Origin: Micromonospora sp045209745
GTDB lineage: Bacteria; Actinomycetota; Actinomycetes; Mycobacteriales; Micromonosporaceae
Reading direction: 5' to 3'
Assembly: GCF_045209745.1 (NCBI RefSeq)
Contig: NZ_CP109273.1
Location: forward strand, 6,696,001 to 6,760,000
Length of the DNA: 64,000 nt
Positions within the stretch are counted from its first letter, which is position 1. Each line of letters opens with the position of its first letter. Below are positions 17,500-24,370 of the stretch, one piece after another. Both the position numbers and the translations under genes were made by a program. The notes under the pieces were generated by a model. The model saw only the letters and a list, made by a program, of their open reading frames with translations. It did no database searches and was not told the DNA's origin.

Positions 17500-18231
17500 C
17501 CGACAGAGCAATCGCTGGCTGCGGCAACGCGGTGGCGATCCTCGACGACGAGCAGCATGCTCACGTCATCCAGGCTGCCTGGCGAGCAGACCAAGCCGAG
17601 ACCACCGCACTCAACGCCGTCGTCGCCCAGGACGTCGCCCACCCCTACGGGAGTACGGAGGCCTCCTTGGCCCAGTACGCGATGGCAGTGCTCCACAACG
17701 GGCTGGGCAACTACTCGGCCGCGCAGGAGGCTGCGGCACGGGCGCTCGAGTCCCAGGAGCTGTCGCTCAGCAACCTGGCCCGCTCCGACTCATCGAGTCA
17801 GCCGCCCGTGCCGGGCAGCCTGACCGCGCGGTCGAAGCGATGGAGCAGCTCTGCTCCCGGGCTCGCGCCAGCGGCATCTCGTCTACGGCGAGTGGTTACG
17901 TCGAGAGGGCCGCCGCCGTGACGCCCGAGACCAGCTCCGTACCGCCCACGAGCTCCTCACCGACATGGGCGCTGAAGCATTCGCCGCACGCGCCGCAAGC
18001 GAGCTCCGCGCAACGGGCGAGCACCCGCGCGCACGAACCGCGCGGCCGACGGACCAGCTCACCGCCCAGGAGCTGCACGTCGCACGGCTGGTGGCAACTG
18101 GAGCAACCTCCCGTGAGGTCGGCGCACAGCTGTTCCTCAGCCCACGGACCATCGAGGCCCACCTGCGCAACATCTTCCGCAAGCTCGGCGTCACCTCACG
18201 CCGCGAGCTCAAGGAGTTCCACCTTCCCTGA
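17500..18231 (+). pseudogene. LAL-type LuxR regulator 3' remnant (locus E)
   Basis: The region is homologous to the C-terminal third of the full LAL proteins at 24371 and 39633. AVAILDDE, AWRADQAETTALNA and SLAQYAMAVLHNGLGNYS are in one frame. The end (MGAEAFAARAASELRATGEH, then a LuxR HTH with SREVGAQLFLSPRTIEAHLR) is in another frame. The ATPase part is absent and there are deletions and frameshifts. The last 89 codons (17965-18231) still form an intact HTH frame that could in principle be expressed alone. Confidence 0.85.
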
Positions 18232-18257
18232 CCGGACCGGAGCGGGTGCGCCGAAGA

Positions 18258-18280
18258 TAGGTGTCTCCTACCGACGCGAG
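18258..18280 (+). promoter_or_regulatory. LAL-island element, copy e, upstream of the NmrA-like gene
   Basis: TAGGT, then 7 nt, then ACCGACGCGAG. It is one of ten copies of a spaced 23-bp element in the window. It lies 154 bp before the epimerase-like gene at 18435, in the same relative place as the copy before its paralogue at 39436. Confidence 0.6.
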
Positions 18281-18434
18281 GGCCACGCCGCGGCGGCCAG
18301 GCTGGCACGATGCGCCAGTACCCCGACCCTCACCCCGCTCGAGCAGGTCTGCCGTCGACGACCCTGGTGACCGATCGCCACCGGGTGTGGCGACGTACCG
18401 CGGAGCTTAGCGCCCCCGTGCGGCCGGGAACGGA

Positions 18435-19088
18435 ATGATGAAGGCCTTCATCATCGGCGTCAGTGGGGCCGTCGGTGGGCTGCTGGCGAGGAACCTGATC
18501 GACCGGGGCGACGACGTCGCCGGACTGGTACGCCGTGAGGAGCAGCGGACAGACCTCTCTGCCCAGGGAGTCGAGGCTCACGTGGCTCAGCTCGCGGACC
18601 TGACTGCTGACTCGCTGGCCCCCATGCTCACCGGGGCGGACGTCGTCGTCTACACCGCCGGGTCGAACGGCGGTAAGTGGGAGGTCACGGCCGCCATCGA
18701 CGGCGAGGGTGTGGTGAAGGCTCTGGAGGCGGCACGCCTCGCTGGTGTGAGTCGCTTCGTGCTGGTGTCCGTGCTTCCCGAGGCCGGGCGCGAGCATGAC
18801 CTCGGCGACGACGTGGAGTTCTACTTCGCGGTGAAGAAGCTGATCGACGTCACGGTCAGCATGAGCGACCTGGATTGGCTGATCCTTCGGCCATCCCTGC
18901 TGGTCGACCGCAACGGGATCGGGACGGTCTCGCTGGGTCCGGCGCAGCCCCACGACGAGATCCCCCGTGAGGACGTGGCCGCCACGCTGGCGTTGCTGCT
19001 TCACGAGCCCCGGATCCGCAGGCGAATCCTCGAGCTCACTCAAGGCACGACACCGATCGCCTGGGCGGTGCTGGCGAACCTGCCGTGA
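18435..19088 (+). CDS. NAD(P)-binding NmrA/epimerase-like protein (paralogue A)
   Basis: The product is 217 residues. It has an N-terminal Rossmann motif (IIGVSGAVGGLLARNL), a strand ending in VVYTAGSNGG and the conserved FYFAVKKLID with the SDR-like Tyr/Lys pair shifted. DLDWLILRPSLLVD and PREDVAATLALLL follow, typical of atypical SDRs such as YwnB and YhfK. Cofactor NAD(P) is expected; substrate unknown. It lies behind a LAL remnant and before a duplicated tuf tail. The paralogue at 38786-39436 is very similar, so both arose from a duplicated module. Confidence 0.85.
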   Translation: MMKAFIIGVSGAVGGLLARNLIDRGDDVAGLVRREEQRTDLSAQGVEAHVAQLADLTADSLAPMLTGADVVVYTAGSNGGKWEVTAAIDGEGVVKALEAARLAGVSRFVLVSVLPEAGREHDLGDDVEFYFAVKKLIDVTVSMSDLDWLILRPSLLVDRNGIGTVSLGPAQPHDEIPREDVAATLALLLHEPRIRRRILELTQGTTPIAWAVLANLP

Positions 19089-19109
19089 CCCGCTCCGCCG
19101 GCTTCGAGG

Positions 19110-19366
19110 ACCGCCGAAGGCGGGCGCCACGCCGTTCCTCGCCAACTACCGGCCGCAGTTCTACTTCCGCACCACCGACGTGGTCGGGTCGATAGACCTC
19201 GGTGACCTGACGATGGTCCTGCCGGGTGACACCGTCGACCTGTCGGTGGAGCTGGGCAGGCCGATCGCGATGGATGTCGGGCTCGGCTTCGCCGTCCGGG
19301 AGGGCGGCCGTACCGTGGCCGCCGGCACCGTGACCGAACTACTCGACTGAGATACGGGGCAGGGCC
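19110..19366 (+). repeat. Duplicated 3' tail of the tuf gene
   Basis: This stretch reads as identical to 38194-38452 by eye except for a 2-nt deletion near 19130. It covers the last 70-80 codons of EF-Tu, the stop codon and the first half of the terminator stem (GATACGGGGCAGGGCC), then diverges. It has no start and is a non-functional fragment. The near identity indicates a recent copy or gene conversion. Confidence 0.9.
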
Positions 19367-19537
19367 GTTACACACGACCCTGCGACTACACGGTGACCGT
19401 CACCCACGGCACCCGCGTCGAGGCGACCGGCCGGTGGACACCACGGAGCGCGAACCTGCGTGTGTGCTACGTACCCGCACCGTCCGGGTTATGGCAATCT
19501 GATCAGCCATCCACCCAACCACCTAACGGCGTTGGCT

Positions 19538-20146
19538 CTAGACGGGCGGCCAGTTCCGGAGGGCGGCGTCGGCGACCACTTGAAGGTCGGTGCGCTCGGC
19601 GCCACCGGCGGCCTGCACCGCGACGCCGTTGGCGATCGTCAGGATGTACCGGGTCAGCAGCGCCGGATCGGTTCCCGCGGGCAGGTCGCCCTCGTCGACG
19701 GCCCGCTGGAACCGTTCCCTCAACAGGGTGCTGGTCTCGTTGCGCCATGAGGCCAGCAGGTCGCGGATCGCCTGCCCGCCCTCGCCAGATATCAGGGAGG
19801 CCCGCAGGCTGAGACATCCCTTCGGGCAACTGGGCAGGGTGCTGCTGCGGACAGCGCCGTCGAGGAACACCGTGGCCACCCGCTGGGCGGTCGGCTCGGC
19901 AAGCGCCTGGGCTCCGTACGAGGCCGGGCCGTCGGTATACCGCTCTAGAACCTTGCGGAACAGCTCCTCCTTGTTACCGAAGGCCGCGTACATGCTGGTT
20001 CGGTTGATCCCCATGGCCTGGGTCAGGTCGGTGAGGCTGGCGCCCTCGTAGCCGCGCTCCCAGAACACCCGCATCGCGTTCTCGAGTGCCTCGTCGGCGT
20101 CGAAGCCCCGGGGCCGGCCGACCGACGCCCTCTGTTGGATGCCCAC
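19538..20146 (-). CDS. TetR/AcrR-family transcriptional repressor
   Basis: The product is 202 residues. The N-terminal HTH is intact (ALENAMRVFWERGYEGASLTD and INRTSMYAAFGNKEELF). The C-terminal ligand domain contains a CPKGCLSL motif often seen in TetR proteins of the TetR_C_16-like group that sense electrophiles or quinones. It is divergent from the SDR gene at 20240, and the shared intergenic region contains an 18-bp palindrome. Autoregulation and repression of the SDR gene are likely. Confidence 0.9.
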   Translation of the reverse strand: MGIQQRASVGRPRGFDADEALENAMRVFWERGYEGASLTDLTQAMGINRTSMYAAFGNKEELFRKVLERYTDGPASYGAQALAEPTAQRVATVFLDGAVRSSTLPSCPKGCLSLRASLISGEGGQAIRDLLASWRNETSTLLRERFQRAVDEGDLPAGTDPALLTRYILTIANGVAVQAAGGAERTDLQVVADAALRNWPPV

Positions 20147-20167
20147 GTGATCCAGCTTACCAGTTGT

Positions 20168-20219
20168 GTACCGATCGATGCAGAACTGCTACCTTAATTC
20201 CGTACCGATCGATCGGTAC
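20168..20219. promoter_or_regulatory. TetR operator region
   Basis: A perfect palindrome GTACCGATCGATCGGTAC lies at 20202-20219 and a second partial copy GTACCGATCGAT at 20168-20179. They lie between the divergent tetR and SDR genes, 20 bp before the SDR start. Confidence 0.85.
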
Positions 20220-20239
20220 ATAATTACGCGGAGGAAATC

Positions 20240-20995
20240 ATGGGTCAGCTCGAAGGCAAGACGGCCGTCATCACCGGCGGCGGGACGCGGGGAATCGGCC
20301 GGGCCACCGCCGCGCGACTGGCGGCCGAGGGCGCACACGTCTTCATCACCGGCCGGCGCAAGGCCGAGCTGGACGAGGCGGTCGACGTCATCGGCGCGTC
20401 GGTCACAGCCGTGCCCGGCGACATCACCGATCCGGCCGACCTGGACCGGCTGTACAGCGTGGTCCGCGAGCGCGGGAAAGGCATCGACATTCTGTTCGCC
20501 AACGCCGGCGTCGCGTCGTACGCGACCATCGAACAGCAAACCTCAGAAGAGTTCGACCGCATCTTCAACATCAACGTCAAGGGCACCTTCGCCACGGTGC
20601 AGAAGGCGTTGCCCCTGCTCAACGACGGAGCCGCGGTGATCCTGAGCGCCTCCACCGCCAGCGACCGAGGCATGCCGGCCTTCGGCGCCTACGCCGCGTC
20701 CAAGGCCGCCGTCCGCTCCTTCGCCCGCACCTGGGCGAACGAGCTCAAAGGCCGCGGCATCCGGGTCAACGCGATCTCGCCAGGGCCGATCGACACCAGC
20801 GGCGTCGAGGAGATGAGCGTGGCGGCCGGACAGGATCACGAGGTCGTCAAGGCCAGCCTGGCCGCCATGGTGCCGATCGGCCGGACGGGTAACCCCGAGG
20901 AGGTCGCCCATGCCGTCGCCTTCCTGGCCTCCCAGGACAGCAGCTTCATCGTGGGCGCGAACCTCTACGTCGACGGCGGAGTGAATCAGTTCTGA
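20240..20995 (+). CDS. Short-chain dehydrogenase/reductase (classical SDR)
   Basis: The 251-residue product has the classical SDR motifs. These are the cofactor loop TGGGTRGIGRA, NAG in FANAGVASY, the catalytic Ser in ILSASTASDR and YAASK with the Tyr/Lys pair. PGPIDT and the C-terminal LYVDGGVNQF are also present. Arg in TGRRKAEL suggests NADPH. GGAGG precedes the ATG. Regulation is by the adjacent TetR via the palindrome. A strong terminator follows. Confidence 0.93.
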   Translation: MGQLEGKTAVITGGGTRGIGRATAARLAAEGAHVFITGRRKAELDEAVDVIGASVTAVPGDITDPADLDRLYSVVRERGKGIDILFANAGVASYATIEQQTSEEFDRIFNINVKGTFATVQKALPLLNDGAAVILSASTASDRGMPAFGAYAASKAAVRSFARTWANELKGRGIRVNAISPGPIDTSGVEEMSVAAGQDHEVVKASLAAMVPIGRTGNPEEVAHAVAFLASQDSSFIVGANLYVDGGVNQF

Positions 20996-21028
20996 GTGAC
21001 CACCGCCCACACAGGTCGGACAACAAGG

Positions 21029-21064
21029 AAGGGCCTGAGCTGCGTTTCCGCAGCTCAGGCCCTT
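21029..21064. terminator. Strong hairpin terminator
   Basis: A 16-bp perfect stem (AAGGGCCTGAGCTGCG and its complement) with loop TTTC and a trailing TTT lies between the SDR stop and the convergent npdG-like gene. Confidence 0.88.
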
Positions 21065-21076
21065 TCAACAACCTGC

Positions 21077-21100
21077 GCGCCCGAAGGGACTCGAACCCCT
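21077..21100 (-). other. tRNA 3'-end fragment, possible attachment-site scar
   Basis: On the minus strand AGGGGTTCGAGTCCCTT forms a normal T-arm (5-bp stem, 7-nt loop), directly followed by CGGGCGC, the 3' strand of an acceptor stem. A 5' partner GCGCCCG is typical of an actinobacterial tRNA-Arg. No D-arm or anticodon arm is present. The stop codon of the neighbouring reductase lies inside this sequence. Such partial tRNA ends are usual at integration sites. Confidence 0.6.
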
Positions 21101-21764
21101 AACGGTTCTCGAAAGCGGCTGAGGCCGAGGCTGCGGTGAGGGTTCGCAGCTCGGCGGCCTCGACGTTCGCTCCGAATGCAGCAGTTCCGGGCTCGAGGCG
21201 AGCGCCGGCCACGAGGGAGCCGATCGCAACGGCGTCGAATCCGAACGCGTTGATCAGCTGTGACACCGCGGCGACGTCCTCGGGAGAGTCGCCGGCGATC
21301 GCGATCGCCTTGCGCCCGCGCCGCCCTGCGGAACGAGCCTCGTCCTCGAGGTCGTGATAACCCATGTGGTTCAGGGCCTTCACGACACGCGCGCCCGTCA
21401 GGAACCGCTGGACGGCATCGCTGGAAGAGATACCGGGCGGGGCAATCGTGTCGCGGGGGCCGTCGATCTCCCACCAGTGGTTCATCGCATCCACGACAAG
21501 CTTCCCCCTCAGCTCGTTCGCCGGGAGGTTGCGGTGCTTGCTGAGCGGGAGCGCGAGGATCACCACGTCCGCGGCCGCCGCGACCTCGGTCGGCCACACG
21601 GCAGTCGCGCCGGGGGTCAGAACCTCGGTGGTCAGCGCGATCCTCGCAGGATCTCCGGAGCCGGAGATCAGGACGCGGTAGCCTGCGGCGACGGCCAGGC
21701 GTGCCAGGACGGTGCCGACCTTTCCGGCACCCATGATGCCGATCGTGGTGACATGAGAGGTCAT
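21099..21764 (-). CDS. NADPH-dependent F420 reductase-like protein
   Basis: The product is 221 residues. A Rossmann fold starts with IGIMGAGKVGTVLARLA. GSGDP is followed by DVVILALPLSKH and VVDAMNHWWEIDG, and KALNHMGYHDLEDEA completes the pattern of NADPH:F420 oxidoreductases and related NAD(P)-binding proteins. It overlaps the upstream LLM gene by ATGA, so the two are translationally coupled. It may regenerate F420H2 for that enzyme. Confidence 0.85.
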   Translation of the reverse strand: MTSHVTTIGIMGAGKVGTVLARLAVAAGYRVLISGSGDPARIALTTEVLTPGATAVWPTEVAAAADVVILALPLSKHRNLPANELRGKLVVDAMNHWWEIDGPRDTIAPPGISSSDAVQRFLTGARVVKALNHMGYHDLEDEARSAGRRGRKAIAIAGDSPEDVAAVSQLINAFGFDAVAIGSLVAGARLEPGTAAFGANVEAAELRTLTAASASAAFENR

Positions 21765-22831
21765 CGTGCCACCCGCGCCGTGACCGCAGGCTGCTCGGCC
21801 AGAAGCTCACGCACCCGCGGGATGACCTGCGTGCCGTACAGCTCGACCGACCGCATCCGCGCGGAGGCGGAGACCGTCCCGGCGGCGGAGTAGATCATGT
21901 CGAAACGGCCCACGTCCAGCACCCGAATCGCGCGGGCGATCTTCGCCGCGACGGTCTCGACCGAGCCGACGTACAGCGAGCCGTGCTCCACGTCGGCATC
22001 GAACTCCCGCCGCTGGATCGGCGGCCAACCGCGCAACGCGCCGATCCGATCGCGGATCTCCCTGTAGCCGGGGTAGAACAGCTCCCTGGCCTCCTCGTCG
22101 GTCGCGGCGACGAAGCCGGGCGAGTGCATCCCGACTGGCTGAGCGGTCGTGCCGAGCTGCTGGTGCGCACGTCGGTACAGGTCCGCGTACGGAGCGAAGC
22201 GATCGGGTGCGCCACCGATGATGGCGAGCATGAGCCGGAACCCGTAGCGCGCGGTGCGGAGCACCGACTGCGGCGAGCCACCCACTCCCACCCAGGTGTT
22301 CAGACGTCCCGAGTCCGTCTTCGGGTAGACGTCCGCGTCCTGCAGGGAGGCGCGAGTGGTGCCCTCCCAGGTCACCGGCTTCTCGTCCAGGAGTCGGTGG
22401 AACAGGTCGATCTTCTCCTCGAACAGCACCTCGTAGTCCTTCAGGTCGTACCCGAACAACGGAAACGACTCGGTGAACGATCCTCGCCCGAGGATCACCT
22501 CGGCACGACCGCTGGAGAGCGCATCGACCGTGGCGAAGCGCTGGAACACCCGCACCGGATCATCCGAGGACAGCACCGTCACCCCCGACGCGAGCCGGAT
22601 GCGCTTCGTGGCGGTCGCGATGCCGGCGAGCACCGTCTCCGGACTGGAGATCGCGAACTCCGGCCTGTGGTGCTCACCCAATGCGACCACGTCGATGCCG
22701 ATCTGGTCGGCCATCACAGCCTCGGCCACTGCCGCGCGGATCGCCTCCGCGTGCGAGACGATCTCCCCCCGATCATCACGGGGGAGGTCTCCGAAACTGT
22801 CGATACCGAACTCGATCTGCGATGCGTCCAT
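21761..22831 (-). CDS. LLM-class flavin- or F420-dependent oxidoreductase
   Basis: The product is about 356 residues. The luciferase-like TIM-barrel motifs are clear: VVALGEHHRPEFA, IRLASGVTVLSSDDPVRVFQ, GRAEVILGRGSF and TWVGVGGSPQSVLRTARYG. The ATG at 22831 is chosen because AAGGAG lies 9 nt upstream, whereas the longer frame begins at TTG. It overlaps the NADPH:F420 reductase-like gene by 4 nt. Together they form a reductase/oxygenase or dehydrogenase pair. F420 use is inferred from the partner. Confidence 0.88.
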   Translation of the reverse strand: MDASQIEFGIDSFGDLPRDDRGEIVSHAEAIRAAVAEAVMADQIGIDVVALGEHHRPEFAISSPETVLAGIATATKRIRLASGVTVLSSDDPVRVFQRFATVDALSSGRAEVILGRGSFTESFPLFGYDLKDYEVLFEEKIDLFHRLLDEKPVTWEGTTRASLQDADVYPKTDSGRLNTWVGVGGSPQSVLRTARYGFRLMLAIIGGAPDRFAPYADLYRRAHQQLGTTAQPVGMHSPGFVAATDEEARELFYPGYREIRDRIGALRGWPPIQRREFDADVEHGSLYVGSVETVAAKIARAIRVLDVGRFDMIYSAAGTVSASARMRSVELYGTQVIPRVRELLAEQPAVTARVAR

Positions 22832-22882
22832 CCTGTGCAGCTCCTTCAATGCCTTCGTCTCTTCTGTGCCCGCCGATGCGTC

Positions 22883-23100
22883 TCAGGAGGCGTGCCTCGT
22901 CACGGCGAAGACGACGACCTCTGCGACATCGGTGGCGGTGACCTCCACCTGCTTCCAAGCGGTCACCGCCACCGCACGCGTCTCGGCATGGGTGATGTGC
23001 TGGGGCAGTTCCGTGGCGGCGCTGCCCGGCTCGATCAATGTGACGCGGATCTTCGGTCTCAGCTCGAGGCGCAGCGCGTCGTGGCTGCCCTGCTCGGAGA
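22883..23100 (-). pseudogene. SDR C-terminal remnant
   Basis: ALRLELRPKIRVTLIEPGSA, then ATELPQHIT and VEVTATDVAEVVVFAVT, match the C-terminal third of NADP-dependent SDRs of the YdfG type. The Rossmann half and the active-site Tyr are absent and the C-terminus ends early. No start can be assigned. Confidence 0.75.
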
Positions 23101-23166
23101 ATTGCACAATGCGCACCACCTGCTCGGCCCTTGCTCATCCGGCAACTGACAGGCCGGGGTGTCGGG

Positions 23167-23589
23167 TCAGCCCTGCGGTATCTGACCGCAAGGCCCTCCG
23201 TGATCGCAGTACGGCTGCAGGCGGCTTTGCCCGCAACCACACAGGATGACCCTGGTCTCAGCGCGCGCGCCTTGCGACGTGTCCACTCTCAACTCACCGC
23301 GCACGATCAATTGTCCGATGGAGTCGCGCGTGATCTGCGTGGGCCGGTCCGGGGCCTCCGCCCCGCCGTCTACGAGTGCGTACTGCAACGCTCCGGAGGG
23401 ACAGCGCCGCACCACTTCGGCCAGGCGCTCGGCCTCGGCACCGTCGGGGCGGATCCACGGACGCTGACCCGTGTCGAACACCTCCGGCAGGCCGCGGACG
23501 CACTCGCCGGCGTGCAGGCAACGCCTGGCCTCAAAGGTCACGGTGATCGACTGGCCCTCGTACGCCTTCTTTACGGTTCTGCTACTCAT
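23167..23589 (-). CDS. Iron-sulfur protein: Fer4_19 ferredoxin domain plus CDGSH domain
   Basis: The product is 140 residues. The N-terminal domain has CLHAGECVRGLPEVFD and RRCPSGAL, the cysteine pattern of divergent monocluster ferredoxins (Fer4_19). The C-terminal CGCGQSRLQPYCDHGG carries the CDGSH ligands (three Cys and one His) for a 2Fe-2S cluster. This two-domain order is known in actinobacteria. GGAGG lies 5 nt before the ATG. It is followed 32 nt beyond its own start by a small GNAT gene on the same strand, which lies upstream and may form an operon with it. Confidence 0.9.
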   Translation of the reverse strand: MSSRTVKKAYEGQSITVTFEARRCLHAGECVRGLPEVFDTGQRPWIRPDGAEAERLAEVVRRCPSGALQYALVDGGAEAPDRPTQITRDSIGQLIVRGELRVDTSQGARAETRVILCGCGQSRLQPYCDHGGPCGQIPQG

Positions 23590-23620
23590 ACCGACCTCCG
23601 TCGCTGCCGTGCCCGGCTGG

Positions 23621-23929
23621 TCAGTCGCTGACTCTGCTGCGGGCTTGGTACACCAGGTCCTGGTACTCGGGGTGCCGGGCGATCCACCCCGCGAAGAATG
23701 GGCAGGTGGGCAGGACCAACAGGCTCGCGGCGCGGGCCTCGTCGAGGCCGGCGCGGGCTAGGGCCGACCCAACTCCCCTGCCCTCGTACTCCGGCGAGAC
23801 CTCGGTGTGTACGAACGCGATGAGTTCCGTGGTGCGGATGTATTGCGCGACGCCCGCGACCTTGGACTCTCCCTCGACCCGAGCCTCGTACCGTTTGGCT
23901 TCGGGAACATTGCTCACATTCACTGCCAT
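23621..23929 (-). CDS. YidJ/PF14542-type small N-acetyltransferase
   Basis: The product is 102 residues (start at ATG 23929 with GGAGG 5 nt upstream; a longer start is weaker). The motif FVHTEVSPEYEGRGVGSALAR and the CPFFAGWIARHPEYQDLV ending are typical of the Gcn5-like minimal acetyltransferases (PF14542). It shares its transcription direction with the CDGSH ferredoxin. A second member of this family lies at 34962. Confidence 0.9.
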   Translation of the reverse strand: MAVNVSNVPEAKRYEARVEGESKVAGVAQYIRTTELIAFVHTEVSPEYEGRGVGSALARAGLDEARAASLLVLPTCPFFAGWIARHPEYQDLVYQARSRVSD

Positions 23930-23983
23930 GTGTCCTCCATCAGATCTCACCTGCATGACGGGCCGACCGGCGCGGCGGTCAGG

Positions 23984-24330
23984 TCAGAGATCGCTTCCAG
24001 CGTGTCCGGCGAGGAGCTGCGTCTCCCAGGCGAAGGCCACCCCGGTGGTGCCACCGTGCTGCATCTGGACCTCGGCGGCGCCCGGCACGGTCTCCTCGCG
24101 GGCCCAGTCGCAACTGGTCCGGTCTTTGCCTTGTTGTCAGGCTGGCAGTGGTGGTGGCGCCTTCGCGTCCGTAGAAGCCCCTGATGTCCTCTCCGGTCGT
24201 CACCGTGCCGCGAGGTGGACGGTCGCTGCCCGGGCGTGCCAGGACCAGCAACGGCGTCGGCGGGCGCGCCGGCCACCCGACGGCGGTGGAGACCCCGGTT
24301 TGGCGGCCGCGGTCGCATCGGTGACACTTA
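23984..24330 (-). other. Relict sequence shared with 27640-27880, no intact gene
   Basis: On the minus strand this region is clearly homologous to 27640-27880 (for example both contain ATCAGGGGCTTC followed by ACGCGAAGG), but no open frame is conserved between the two. It carries two copies of the island element. A short frame ending in GVAFAWETQLLAGH is visible near the left end and is not recognised. I take it as a duplicated intergenic region plus the decayed end of a gene. Confidence 0.5.
24162..24184 (-). promoter_or_regulatory. LAL-island element, copy g
   Basis: On the minus strand TCAGG, 7 nt, ACGGACGCGAA. Corresponds to copy h at 27803 in the opposite arm of the inverted duplication. 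Confidence 0.5.
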
Positions 24331-24334
24331 CCTA
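24312..24334 (-). promoter_or_regulatory. LAL-island element, copy a, in front of LAL A
   Basis: On the minus strand TAGGT, 7 nt, ACCGATGCGAC. It ends 36 bp before the GTG start of the LAL gene on the plus strand, so it could act on LAL A itself. Confidence 0.6.
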
Positions 24335-24370
24335 AGTTCTACGTTCCTTGTACGGTGCCGACGGACTCAG

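Noticed and set aside
17391..17500. Coding start of LAL E
   Set aside because: Text before 17500 does not match any LAL part; the homology begins abruptly, so it is a truncation point.
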